From the NCBI RefSeq assembly GCF_003813965.1, contig NZ_CP033896.1:682001-746000 (forward strand): a stretch of 64,000 bases of DNA, given 5' to 3'. Below, in pieces: positions 1 to 8,753 of this stretch. The DNA is from Corynebacterium choanae (GTDB lineage Bacteria; Actinomycetota; Actinomycetes; Mycobacteriales; Mycobacteriaceae). The stretch's first letter is position 1. Each line of letters opens with the position of its first letter. Both the position numbers and the translations under genes were made by a program. The notes under the pieces were generated by a model. That model made no database searches. It was not told the DNA's origin and saw only the letters and a list, made by a program, of their open reading frames with translations.

Positions 1-713
1 ATTGGGGCTGCTGGAGACACTACGCCAGCAGCGGTGGTGCCAACGAGCTGATGAAAATCGGCGACAGCACTGGTCGCTTCGGTGATCTTTCCGGCCGGGT
101 TAGCCACCGTCGTCATCAGGTTTTGCCAGGACGCCCCTTCTGCATCGGCGATAATCAAGGGGCGATCCCCGGCCACTTCTTCCACTAGTGGTGTGTTTGC
201 GGCCGCAAACTGGGCGGTAGTGATCACCACATCGGCTGCAGTGTCAGCCGCAGCTTTTCCACGATCAGCAGCGGTAAGTATTTCCGTGTTTGCGGCAGCT
301 GCTTGTTGTTCCACATCGCGGTTGAGCTGTTCACCTTCCCCGGTGACTATCGCCACCACTGGTGCGCCATCGGCAAGCAATGCAGCAAGTGTTTCCCCAC
401 CTAAGGCGATAATCCGGGTGGGCTGGGCGTCCAAGGTGACTTCGATCCGTTCACCAGTTGGGGATAAGGTGCCGATAGTGCGTGGCCAGGATTGGCCAAA
501 CCCTGACTCTTGACGACGCTGCTCTGATTTCACCCGGGCTTCTTCAGCTGCTGACTTCGCCGCCGCTTCCGCCTTGGAAGCTGCCACTGAGGCACGTTCT
601 TCCACCGACGGGCCTTCGACAGTGTTTTGAGAACAGCTTGCTAGTAGTGCCGCAGTGGTGGCAGCAGCAACAACAGCAAAGCGATGGGAGCGAGTAAATC
701 GTTTTTGATGCAT
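1..713 (-). CDS. Periplasmic-binding lipoprotein of an iron/siderophore-type ABC transporter (partial, 3' end outside window)
   Basis: Reading the minus strand from ATG at 711-713 gives an open frame of 237 codons that runs off the left edge. Residues 1-32 are a lipoprotein signal: basic N-terminus, hydrophobic Ala/Leu/Val run, then the lipobox LLASC, so the mature protein should be lipid-anchored outside the membrane. An Ala/Glu-rich linker follows, then PRTIGTLSPTGERIEV and RIIALGGETLAALLADG. This is the usual opening of FepB/TroA-fold binding proteins (a short strand, then a helix after the ALG/PS turn). The substrate (haem, ferric siderophore or other) cannot be told from this part. No partner permease or ATPase lies in the window. 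The divergent neighbour at 1045 is unrelated. Confidence 0.8.
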   Translation of the reverse strand, partial: MHQKRFTRSHRFAVVAAATTAALLASCSQNTVEGPSVEERASVAASKAEAAAKSAAEEARVKSEQRRQESGFGQSWPRTIGTLSPTGERIEVTLDAQPTRIIALGGETLAALLADGAPVVAIVTGEGEQLNRDVEQQAAAANTEILTAADRGKAAADTAADVVITTAQFAAANTPLVEEVAGDRPLIIADAEGASWQNLMTTVANPAGKITEATSAVADFHQLVGTTAAGVVSPAAP

Positions 714-1044
714 TGTCTTATTGCACCATGTAAGTCCTGCATTACCAACCCCGCCGGCGGGAATGCAGCATCATTGATAGTCGGATCACCACTGAACGGT
801 GATCCAATGATTTCCTCCGATGTGGAATGACCGCCACATTGCACGTTGCAAGAGGTCATTGAGCAGTGCGGTCTCTTCCAGCAGTCGTGCAGTAGTTAGG
901 CAACAGGGGGGGGTGTGACACTGCTACCAGAGTTTGGCCAAGGTGATCTGCGGGCACACTGGTTGCCTAGCTGGTCGGATGGAACTTGCGTGGCGTAATG
1001 GCTAGGCAAGGGTAGTGGGGAACAAATAAGGTCAGGCAAGAGGA
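714..1044. other. Divergent intergenic region with a perfect inverted repeat
   Basis: Non-coding stretch between the binding lipoprotein (-) and the next gene (+). It contains GGATCACC at 783-790 and GGTGATCC at 798-805 around a 7-base spacer, about 70 bases upstream of the lipoprotein start. This could be an operator or an mRNA leader hairpin. I see no recognisable DtxR-type iron box. Confidence 0.35.
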
Positions 1045-2541
1045 ATGCGTCTGTTATTCACACCAGGTGTAACTACCGAAACATCGGGTAGGTGGGTGAC
1101 AGCCACTGGAGGGAAATTCGCTAGATTGGCATATATGTTCCCCATCCGCGAGCCGCAGCCCACCGCCGCCGAACCATCATCTGGCAACACCCCGCCGAGG
1201 TTGGTGCTCCCGGAATGGACTGATGGGTCAACAAGTCGCTTTGTGGTACGCATGCTCAGCGATGCAGCATTCGACACCAAGGTTGATATCGGGTTGCCGG
1301 TTGCTCATTGGCGCCAAGATTTTCCGCGGGTGCTCACCGCTTTAGCGGCGCTGCCCTATGAATCCGAAGTGCCCTTTGCCACTGAGTTTTTACACTATAT
1401 CCACACCACCAGTGCATTGCCGCGGCGAGAGGAAACCGATCCGTTCCAGCCGTATGTGCTTGGTGCCTATAACACTCCCACTGCCCGCTATGTGGCAGAG
1501 AAGTCACAGCCGGCAGTGTTGGAACGACTTGCCAACCTTGCCGCAGTCGACCTGTCACAGCAAACCGTGGCGGCGCAACAAGCCATGCAGACAGTGGTTG
1601 ATCATCCTTCACTGCTTGCGATGGAAGGGGTGAACATTGTCGTTATTGGTGGTGACGCGGCATGTTCACCGGCTGCCGTGTTAGCCGCCTGCGGGGCCCG
1701 AGTGCATGTGGTGAGCCGCCATGCGGCACCCCGCATTGCCGGGGAATATGCGCGACTTGTTGCCGATGTGCTGCTTGATACCGACAGTATTGTCGAATAT
1801 ATTGCTGCCCTTCCAGGGCCGGTGCTGATCGTCTCTACGGTGTATGCACCCGGTTCGCAACATGTGCATCTGGCGGTAGCCCTCGACGCCATTATCGCCC
1901 ACGTGGTTGGCCGCCGCAGTGATGTCACCGTGTGTATTCCCGGTTCACCAACTGAAAGCTACACCACCGTGGAAGGGAAACCGACCGGTGCTGTGCTGGT
2001 TGCCCAAGGGCCAAACTATGCAGTAGCCAAATTTATTGAACGTGCCCGCCTCTTGCTGCTCGCCGACGCACACTATCAAGCCACCTGTGAAACCCCATCG
2101 GGGAACGCATCAGGATATCCAGCGAACCTGGATGGGGTCGCAGGTAGGTTAGATCCGATTACTGGTGGTGCACCGGCTAAAAGGGGAGCACGTGTTATCC
2201 GCATGGTGTTGCCGCCGACGTTAAGTAGTTCTGTGCTTCGTGACCGAAGGATCGAAAAAGCACTGGCAGCCGCCCCACGGGTTGGTATTCATCCAACAAC
2301 AGTTCCGGACACGCAATGTGCCGCGGCCGCATTGCTAGCCGTCGGCTGGTGGCAAGCAACCCAACACCCACGCCCAGCATTTCCGCCACGACTATCAGTC
2401 GCACCAGAATTCGCGATCCATGGTGGACTGTGGTTTAGCAGGTTGCCGGTGACCTGGCGGCTCGTGATCGGCATGGTGAAAGCAGCGTTGCCCACACCAC
2501 GGAAAGTCAAGGGACGCAGCACAAAACGAAAAGTTTTTTGA
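1045..2541 (+). CDS. Unrecognised protein with a central Rossmann-like motif
   Basis: Open frame of 498 codons. I do not recognise the family. Around residues 190-215 there is a beta-strand, glycine-containing turn and helix (NIVVIGGDAACSPAAVLAAC) followed by another strand (ARVHVVSR), as in nucleotide-binding Rossmann folds. The strand LPGPVLIVSTVYAPG follows, and a second strand/turn VTVCIPGSP. The C-terminal 20 residues are very basic (KVKGRSTKRK), and there is no signal peptide or clear membrane segment. The start is uncertain: ATG 1045 follows AGAGGA with almost no spacing, and ATG 1135 (MFPIREPQ) is an alternative. It stands alone, with a gap of about 180 bases to the next gene. An oxidoreductase-like function is only a guess from the fold. 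Confidence 0.6.
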   Translation: MRLLFTPGVTTETSGRWVTATGGKFARLAYMFPIREPQPTAAEPSSGNTPPRLVLPEWTDGSTSRFVVRMLSDAAFDTKVDIGLPVAHWRQDFPRVLTALAALPYESEVPFATEFLHYIHTTSALPRREETDPFQPYVLGAYNTPTARYVAEKSQPAVLERLANLAAVDLSQQTVAAQQAMQTVVDHPSLLAMEGVNIVVIGGDAACSPAAVLAACGARVHVVSRHAAPRIAGEYARLVADVLLDTDSIVEYIAALPGPVLIVSTVYAPGSQHVHLAVALDAIIAHVVGRRSDVTVCIPGSPTESYTTVEGKPTGAVLVAQGPNYAVAKFIERARLLLLADAHYQATCETPSGNASGYPANLDGVAGRLDPITGGAPAKRGARVIRMVLPPTLSSSVLRDRRIEKALAAAPRVGIHPTTVPDTQCAAAALLAVGWWQATQHPRPAFPPRLSVAPEFAIHGGLWFSRLPVTWRLVIGMVKAALPTPRKVKGRSTKRKVF

Positions 2542-2722
2542 GCAGGATCTCAACAGATAGGTGCTAAAGGGCGCTAGGCTGGAATACACCCGCTGAACAC
2601 CTGTGCAGAGCATCACCCCAGTGGGCGCCTGACTTGTGGTTGGTCACCTGCGGTTTGCCCTGCACACCGTGGATCAGTCTGGTTTGACCTTGCTAGAAAA
2701 AAAGAAGAAAGAACGGTGCCTC

Positions 2723-3085
2723 ATGAAGCACAAGCTTGCCCGTTTCACCGTGGCGGCCACTGCCGTCGCAGCCCTGACCACCGGTGCGATCACCCCAGCA
2801 CACGCCGAAGATACCAACGCCTCGTCGTTGAACACCACCCTGTCTGGCGACAGTAACAGCAGCTCAGCTGCCTCCCCAGCGGAAGTTATCCTGCTGGTGC
2901 TGCTCGGCAGCGTCGGTGCGGCTGTCTTCGCTGAAGGGCTTGTCTCTATTTTGAATGCGCCATTTTGTGGTGCAAACCCTGACCGCTGCCCAAACAGTCT
3001 GGTAGCGGCGCTGTCCTCGGGTGCTTCCTCCCAAATCGATGAGGCTCGTGCCCGGGTTCCACAGGTAGCGATTCCGCGCCGCTAA
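2723..3085 (+). CDS. Small exported protein of unknown function
   Basis: About 120 residues from ATG 2723, preceded by a purine-rich AAGAAGAAAGAA ribosome-binding region. Residues 1-28 form a Sec signal peptide (basic MKHKLAR, hydrophobic core, cleavage after AHA). The mature part is Asn/Ser-rich for about 28 residues. One hydrophobic segment follows (PAEVILLVLLGSVGAAVF), then a short region with two cysteines (FCGANPDRC) that could form a disulfide outside the cell. Signal peptide plus a later hydrophobic helix suggests a secreted or membrane-anchored envelope protein. I know no family for it. An upstream in-frame start at 2636 would add a non-signal extension and is unlikely. Confidence 0.6.
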   Translation: MKHKLARFTVAATAVAALTTGAITPAHAEDTNASSLNTTLSGDSNSSSAASPAEVILLVLLGSVGAAVFAEGLVSILNAPFCGANPDRCPNSLVAALSSGASSQIDEARARVPQVAIPRR

Positions 3086-3660
3086 CCCTGTGGTTATGCT
3101 CCTTTACCGGTTGCCGCCGGCGGGGAGGTTTGCCGCACAGCACCCATATTGCACACCGCACGTAGCTGTCGTTGTTCACATTTCGTTGTCATCCCTTGGC
3201 AAAGAGTGCAACAACGTCCGCTGCGTGCGGTGTTGTTGTCTCAGACCTCCACCTGTCCCTGCTGTGATCGCCGTAAGTGGTAGGCCACGTGGGGCAAGGG
3301 GTTCTGCGGTAAGTTCCCTCATCCGCCGCACCGTTTCGCGTCCTTCCACAACCAGCCTTGGTGCCCTCACACAATTGAGTTGGATGCCGAATTGGTCACA
3401 ACATTGCGCGATCGGGCATGAAACCACATTGATCGACGCAATGTTAAGTGCGATATTGTTCACTATTTTTCCCTGCCGCTGCAGGTTAGCAGCCCCTTAG
3501 TAGGGAATGTCCCCAGTTCTTGAACATTGTTTCTAGCTTGGGCTATGTCCGGCCGGGCGACAATGTGAGGTGGATTCGGGCAGAAGCGGAATGAATCGGA
3601 AGATACATTGTGTTGGTTTTTCGGATGCAATGCACGGTTGCACGGTATAGGTTGGAGTGC
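3086..3660. other. Intergenic region upstream of the transcarboxylase cluster
   Basis: About 575 bases without a convincing gene. It must carry the promoter of the transcarboxylase cluster, but I cannot assign -35/-10 boxes with confidence. A 95-codon frame on the minus strand (3176-3463) is the longest candidate there. It has no recognisable family and no good ribosome-binding site. Confidence 0.3.
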
Positions 3661-5157
3661 ATGAGCCCGCGAACAATCGGAGTAACAGAAGTCGCGCTCC
3701 GCGACGCCCACCAGTCCCTGTTTGCCACCCGTATGGCAATGGAAGACATGGTCGGAATTTGTGAAGACATTGACAAAGCCGGATTCTGGAGTGTGGAGTG
3801 CTGGGGTGGCGCCACCTTTGACGCATGTATCCGCTTCCTTAACGAAGACCCGTGGAAGCGCCTGCGCACCTTCCGGGAATTGATGCCAAACTCCCGCCTG
3901 CAGATGCTGCTGCGTGGACAGAACCTGCTCGGCTACCGTCACTATGAGGACATGGTCGTCGACAAGTTCGTCGAAAAGTCCAAGGAAAACGGCATGGATG
4001 TGTTCCGCGTTTTTGACGCGTTGAATGATCCCCGCAACCTGGAGCACGCGATGGCCGCAGTGAAGAAGGTCGGCGGTCACGCCCAAGGCACGATCTGCTA
4101 CACCACCTCCCCGCTGCACACCGTGGAAGGCTACATTGAGCAAGCCGGCCGCCTGCTGGATATGGGTGCTGACTCGATTGCCCTGAAAGACATGGCTGCC
4201 CTGCTGAAGCCGCAGCCTGCCTACGACATCGTCAAAGGCATTAAAGACAAGTACGGCCAAGACACCCAGATCAACGTGCACTGCCACTCCACCACAGGTG
4301 TGACCCTGGTGACGTTGATGAAAGCCATTGAAGCTGGCGCGGATGTGGTCGACACGGCAATCTCCTCGATGTCGCTTGGCCCTGGCCATAACCCCACCGA
4401 ATCATTGGTGGAAATGCTCGAAGGCACCGGCTACACCACCGATCTCGACATGGATCGTCTCATCACGATTCGGGATCACTTCAAGCAGGTGCGGCCGAAG
4501 TATGCCGAGTTTGAATCCTCCACCCTGGTGGACACCAACATCTTCCTCTCCCAGATCCCAGGCGGCATGCTGTCGAATATGGAATCGCAGCTCAAAGCCC
4601 AAGGTGCTGGCGACCGGATCGACGAAGTGATGCGGGAAGTGCCAGTAGTTCGTAAGGATGCCGGCTATCCACCACTGGTCACCCCATCGTCCCAGATCGT
4701 CGGTACCCAAGCGGTGTTCAACGTGCTGATGGGTCGCTACAAGGTGCTCACCGCAGAGTTCGCTGACCTGATGCTTGGCTACTACGGCGAATGCATCGGT
4801 GAACGCAACGAAGAACTCATCGAGCAAGCCAAAGCACAGACGAAGAAGGAACCGATCTCGGTGCGTCCAGCGGATCTGCTCGAACCGGAATGGGATCATC
4901 TCGTCGAGCAGGCACAAGCCCTTGAAGGGTTCAACGGCACCGATGAAGATGTGCTCACCAATGCGCTCTTCCCTTCGGTGGCACCAGGATTCTTCCAAAC
5001 CCGCGACGAAGGACCGAAGTCGGTGGGCAAGACTGCCGAGCAGCTTGCTGCTGAGAAGAGCGCTGCAGACTCCTCCTCGAAGGCTGTCCGCGAACCGATC
5101 ACCTACAAGGTGACCGTCGGTGGCCGCAGCCAGCAAGTCAAGGTCGAGCCAGCCTAA
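3661..5157 (+). CDS. Methylmalonyl-CoA carboxytransferase (transcarboxylase) 5S subunit
   Basis: 498 residues from ATG 3661, close in length and sequence to the Propionibacterium 5S subunit. The 5S subunit binds a metal and moves the carboxyl group between carboxybiotin and pyruvate/oxaloacetate. Visible active-site features are the opening LRDAHQS (Asp15, His17), the carbamylated-lysine motif IALKDMAALL (Lys176) and the metal-binding HxH in NVHCHSTTG (His207, His209). The C-terminal part resembles the post-TIM-barrel domain that holds the biotin carrier. I chose ATG 3661 because MSPRTIGVTE aligns with the known N-terminus; an in-frame ATG at 3610 would add an unsupported leader. It is the first gene of a 5S-12S-small ORF-1.3S cluster. 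An oxaloacetate decarboxylase alpha subunit is the main alternative, but no sodium-pump beta subunit is nearby. Confidence 0.93.
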   Translation: MSPRTIGVTEVALRDAHQSLFATRMAMEDMVGICEDIDKAGFWSVECWGGATFDACIRFLNEDPWKRLRTFRELMPNSRLQMLLRGQNLLGYRHYEDMVVDKFVEKSKENGMDVFRVFDALNDPRNLEHAMAAVKKVGGHAQGTICYTTSPLHTVEGYIEQAGRLLDMGADSIALKDMAALLKPQPAYDIVKGIKDKYGQDTQINVHCHSTTGVTLVTLMKAIEAGADVVDTAISSMSLGPGHNPTESLVEMLEGTGYTTDLDMDRLITIRDHFKQVRPKYAEFESSTLVDTNIFLSQIPGGMLSNMESQLKAQGAGDRIDEVMREVPVVRKDAGYPPLVTPSSQIVGTQAVFNVLMGRYKVLTAEFADLMLGYYGECIGERNEELIEQAKAQTKKEPISVRPADLLEPEWDHLVEQAQALEGFNGTDEDVLTNALFPSVAPGFFQTRDEGPKSVGKTAEQLAAEKSAADSSSKAVREPITYKVTVGGRSQQVKVEPA

Positions 5158-5472
5158 ACGGTTCGGCTCGGTTCGACCGAGTCACTACGACCCGCTATGT
5201 GGCAACCAAGGCGCCCCTGCTGATCACCGACGCTGTAGCTTCATCGGTTGGATGATTGGAAACGGTGGCACCCCATTCCCGCCAGGTGATGCCTGGCGGG
5301 AACCCGCCGCACACCAGGCATAGCGCTTGCGGACACCAGATGGCCGCAAGATTCCGCCACCAACGGGAAACTCCCCGCAGCAGCCCCCACCATATTGCTG
5401 AACGTCGTTGTGGCAGCAGATTTTTGACTTATCGCAACATATCCCTGATAGCAAGGAAGTTAAGGACAACTC
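5158..5472 (+). promoter_or_regulatory. 5S-12S intergenic region with two hairpins
   Basis: A 315-base spacer inside an otherwise co-directional cluster. CTCGGT and ACCGAG around a 3-base loop lie at 5167-5181, just after the 5S stop. A perfect 11-base stem (TTCCCGCCAGG at 5276-5286, complement at 5292-5302) has a 5-base loop. Neither is followed by a T-run, so processing, mRNA stability or partial termination seems likelier than a simple terminator. Confidence 0.4.
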
Positions 5473-7044
5473 ATGGTAGCGACCCCGCCACCCCCACCTT
5501 CAATGGAAGAACGTCTCGAACAACTCGCCGAAGCACGCCACAAGGTTGAACTTGGCGGCGGCGAAGAAAAACTGCAGAAGCATCGCGACAAGGGCAAGCT
5601 CACCGCCCGGGAACGTGTCGCAGCACTGGTCGATGAAGGCACCTTCCAAGAAGTTGGTGCTTTCGCGAAAAATCGCACCACCCACTTTGGGATGGATAAA
5701 GCCGACCTGCCAGCCGACGGTGTCGTCACCGGCTCGGGTGCAGTGTTTGGCCGCCCCATCCATGTCGCCTCCCAGGACTTCACCGTCATGGGTGGATCTG
5801 CCGGTGAACGGCAAAGCCAAAAAGTCGCGGCAATGATGCAAGCCTCCGCCACCACCGGCACCCCGTTTGTGTTTATCAACGACTCCGGTGGAGCACGTGT
5901 GCAGGAAGGTATCGACTCACTGTCCGGCTACGGGCAGGTGTTCTACCAAAATGTGATGCTTTCCGGTTTGGTGCCGCAGATCTCGATTATTGCTGGCCCC
6001 TGTGCTGGTGGGGCTGCCTATTCACCAGCATTGACTGACTTTATTATTCAAACCCGGGCGGCGAAGATGTTCATCACCGGCCCTGGGGTGATCAAGTCGG
6101 TCACCGGTGAAGACGTCACCGCAGACCAACTCGGTGGCGCGGATGCACACATGGCGAAAGCCGGCAATATTCACTTCGTTGCCGACGATGATGAGCAGGC
6201 AATTCTCATCGCCCAGAAGCTGCTGAGCTTCCTCCCACAGAACAACACTGAAGAACCGCCGATCGTGGGGGACGCCGACGAGATCGTCGAACCCGATGTG
6301 AAGATGCGCGACATTGTGCCGGCCGAAGGCAAGAAGGGCTACGATGTCCGCGACGTGATCGAGCGCCTCGTTGACCACGGCGACTTCCTTGAAGTGCAGG
6401 CCGGCTACGCCCAAAACCTAGTGGTTGGGTTTGCCCGGATCACAGGTCGTACCGTTGGTGTGATCGCCAACCAGCCGGCAGTGATGTCTGGTGTGCTCGA
6501 TATCAACTCTTCCGACAAGGGCAGCCAGTTCATTCGTTTCTGTAACGCCTTCAATATTCCGCTGCTCACCCTGGTGGATGTGCCCGGCTTCATGCCAGGT
6601 GTCGCCCAAGAGCACGGCGGTATTATTCGGCACGGCGCGAAGATGCTGTATGCCTACTCGGCGGCATCGGTGCCGAAGGTAACTGTGGTGCTGCGGAAAG
6701 CCTACGGTGGCGCCTATTTGGCAATGTGTTCGAAGGATCTTGGTGCCGATCGGGTCTTTGCTTGGCCAACCGCAGAGATCGCCGTCATGGGTGCCGAAGG
6801 TGCGGTGAACGTCGTGTTCAAGCGGGAGATCGACAATGCGGAAGACCCCGAGTCCCGCCGCAACGAGTTGATCACCGAATATCGGGAAACCTTCTCCACC
6901 CCATATATGGCTGCGTCCCGCGGCCTGGTTGATGACATCATCGACCCGGCGGAGACCCGCTTGAAGGTTGCCTACGCCCTGGAAGTGTTGGCGAATAAGC
7001 GTGTCGCCCGGCCGCACAAGAAGCACGGCTTGGGTCCGGTATAA
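5473..7044 (+). CDS. Methylmalonyl-CoA carboxytransferase 12S subunit (acyl-CoA carboxyltransferase)
   Basis: 523 residues, the usual length of the 12S subunit and of propionyl-CoA carboxylase beta chains. It transfers carboxyl groups between biotin and acyl-CoA (methylmalonyl-CoA/propionyl-CoA). Both halves of the crotonase-like carboxyltransferase fold are visible: FINDSGGARVQEG and GPCAGGAAYSPALTDF in the N-half, and DVPGFMPGVAQEHGGII plus KAYGGAYLAM in the C-half. ATG 5473 is preceded by AAGGA. The neighbouring 5S and 1.3S genes make a transcarboxylase core more likely than a PccB or AccD subunit, although the fold alone does not separate them. Confidence 0.92.
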   Translation: MVATPPPPPSMEERLEQLAEARHKVELGGGEEKLQKHRDKGKLTARERVAALVDEGTFQEVGAFAKNRTTHFGMDKADLPADGVVTGSGAVFGRPIHVASQDFTVMGGSAGERQSQKVAAMMQASATTGTPFVFINDSGGARVQEGIDSLSGYGQVFYQNVMLSGLVPQISIIAGPCAGGAAYSPALTDFIIQTRAAKMFITGPGVIKSVTGEDVTADQLGGADAHMAKAGNIHFVADDDEQAILIAQKLLSFLPQNNTEEPPIVGDADEIVEPDVKMRDIVPAEGKKGYDVRDVIERLVDHGDFLEVQAGYAQNLVVGFARITGRTVGVIANQPAVMSGVLDINSSDKGSQFIRFCNAFNIPLLTLVDVPGFMPGVAQEHGGIIRHGAKMLYAYSAASVPKVTVVLRKAYGGAYLAMCSKDLGADRVFAWPTAEIAVMGAEGAVNVVFKREIDNAEDPESRRNELITEYRETFSTPYMAASRGLVDDIIDPAETRLKVAYALEVLANKRVARPHKKHGLGPV

Positions 7045-7198
7045 GCCGAACGCGTGTTGCTCGTCGACCGCCCCGGTGCGGGGCAGGGCAGCAAACCTGC
7101 AACCATTTGCCTCTATCGGGGCTGGTCGACAATTCTGTTTGTTTGAAGTTTTTCACTTGCGCATGTTGCGTATTACAAGTCTGTTAAAGGAGACGGCT

Positions 7199-7495
7199 AT
7201 GGGTGAGACCAACGAAGTGTCGGTCGATCTGCAATCGCTCGTCAAACAAGTGGAAGCTGACCGGGCCGCCCTTGCCAAACTACGTACTCAAGTATCTGCC
7301 CTGGAGCGTGAAGTCGCCGCCTTGAAAAAGCGCGCCGACGTCGAAATTCCGGAAGATGTGCTGTTGGCGATCTCCGCCGCAGTATCGGCATACTTGGGCA
7401 ACAAAGGCAAGATTCGTGCCGTGCACTTCCATCGTCATCGTACTTGGGCAATGCAGGGTCGGCAGGCAGTGCAGTCCCGAACCAGCCCCCGCTAA
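7199..7495 (+). CDS. Small coiled-coil protein of the transcarboxylase cluster
   Basis: 98 residues from ATG 7199, preceded by AAAGGAGA. Residues 8-47 form a heptad-rich coiled coil (LVKQVEADRAALAKLRTQV continuing into SALEREVAALKK). A short helix-rich C-terminal motif follows (EDVLLAISAAVSAYLGNK), then a basic, Trp-containing tail (HRTWAMQGRQAVQ). The same arrangement, with the AISAAVxAYLG motif, occurs in a small ORF between the 12S and 1.3S genes of propionibacteria and in small subunits of related decarboxylases. A structural or assembly role for the biotin carrier or carboxyltransferase is an inference from position and shape. The upstream part of the same open frame overlaps the end of the 12S gene and is not part of the protein. 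Confidence 0.7.
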   Translation: MGETNEVSVDLQSLVKQVEADRAALAKLRTQVSALEREVAALKKRADVEIPEDVLLAISAAVSAYLGNKGKIRAVHFHRHRTWAMQGRQAVQSRTSPR

Positions 7496-7623
7496 CGAAC
7501 TGTTCTTTTATCGTTTCCAGTTACCTTTCCCGGCAACAGCCATGCATAGTAAGCCGCGAGCCGCCGGTGGTTATGTGGTAACTGAAACACCCGATCACAC
7601 TCCAAGGAAACGAGTACACCCCT

Positions 7624-7983
7624 ATGAAACTCAAAGTGACTGTCAACGGCGTTGCCTACTCCGTCGACGTCGAGGTCGAAGAGGAGCAGCGTTCCCTCGG
7701 CACCATCATCACTGGTTCCCGCTCCTCGAGCATGACCGAACCGGCTACCGCATCCGTGCAGGGTGTGGCAGCAAACGCGGTGGTGGCACCATTGGCAGGT
7801 TCCGTGTCGAAGGTGCTGGTGAGCGAAGGTGACGAAATCACCTCCGGCACAGTGCTGCTGGTTCTCGAAGCGATGAAGATGGAAACTGAGATCACCGCCC
7901 CATCCGACGGTGTTGTTTCGGCAATCAACGTCGCCCAAGGCGATTCGGTGCAAGCCGGCCAGTCTCTCGTCGAGATCGACTAG
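7624..7983 (+). CDS. Methylmalonyl-CoA carboxytransferase 1.3S subunit (biotin carboxyl carrier)
   Basis: 119 residues from ATG 7624. The N-terminus [16 protein letters not shown] matches the segment of Propionibacterium 1.3S that contacts the 12S and 5S subunits. A variable Ser/Ala-rich linker covers about residues 40-57. The C-terminal half is the biotinyl domain with [10 protein letters not shown], where Lys85 is the biotin attachment site. The usual flanking glycines and hydrophobic strands ([19 protein letters not shown]) are present. Length and motif spacing fit the 123-residue family member. The subunit shuttles carboxyl groups between the 12S and 5S active sites. It needs biotin, and biotin synthase lies about 40 kb downstream in this window. 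Confidence 0.93.
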   Translation: MKLKVTVNGVAYSVDVEVEEEQRSLGTIITGSRSSSMTEPATASVQGVAANAVVAPLAGSVSKVLVSEGDEITSGTVLLVLEAMKMETEITAPSDGVVSAINVAQGDSVQAGQSLVEID

Positions 7984-8753
7984 TCTGCCAGGTTCCGTTT
8001 TCCACCACTGCACGGTTTTTCGTAATCCTGTTTCCGGGTACCCCGGTGGTGTCGTGTCACACGATGCGCGACACCCCGGGGTAGTGGTGGTTGTGGGGAA
8101 GCCGTAAATCTGGCGTCGTCGTGCTAGCGAAGCTTGAATAGGCGGCGAAAAAATCGTTGCCGAGGTTTTCCTTGGGGCGGTGGCACAGGTGCGGCTGGGG
8201 GAGTGGTTGGCGCAGGGGTTTGCCGCCGGTGCACTTCGCAGCCAATAGTTGGCCGTTGCCACTGCGGGTGAGCAAGTATTCCCAAGGCATAGACCAGCTG
8301 CCCCATACGGGGGTGTATCCACTGATTGGTTGAGTGCACCAATCATGGGTGAGCAGGGACTTTTGTGGGCTGGTGGCGGGGAAAAGTCACAGGAATATTG
8401 CGATCGGTACAGCCGTGGCGCACCACAGTGGGGAAAGTGCAACAATAAAAGCTCTGCACTCCCACCAGTCACATCAGTCACGGATCGCAGCGCATTGGAT
8501 TGTGCGCGAGCAGGCCGTGCGTGTGACCCGCGCTGGAACGGTAACCCCTGGTCCTGCTGCGGATGGGCCAGGGGGAGGCAAGGCCTCGGAGCCTATGCCG
8601 CGCAGACAATCCTTTTTCAGTCCTCCTGTCCGTCCCTGTCGCTGACCTGTATTCGGCAACGAACATGCACACTCCAAGCATTGTTTCTGGTAACACGTTC
8701 ACCATCTGGTCAGTCGACAACCCAAGTTAAAAGAAGTGGTCGCCGCTACCGAC
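7984..8753. other. Long intergenic region with a GC-rich hairpin after the transcarboxylase cluster
   Basis: About 770 bases without a convincing gene. ACCCCGGTGGTGTCG at 8040-8054 is nearly complementary to CGACACCCCGGGGT at 8069-8082 and probably ends or protects the cluster transcript, although no strong T-run follows. Long minus-strand frames over 7492-8481 have no recognisable content and look like high-GC noise. Confidence 0.4.

Noticed and set aside
3176..3463. 95-codon minus-strand frame upstream of the 5S gene
   Set aside because: No ribosome-binding site, no family and several rare arginine codons; kept only as a remark in the intergenic entry.
4402..5136. 244-codon minus-strand frame inside the 5S gene
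   Set aside because: Shadow of the transcarboxylase 5S coding sequence, which has full active-site motifs.
7492..8481. 329-codon minus-strand frame
   Set aside because: It runs antisense across the whole 1.3S gene and reads as Pro/Thr/Ser/Cys-rich noise typical of high-GC antisense frames.
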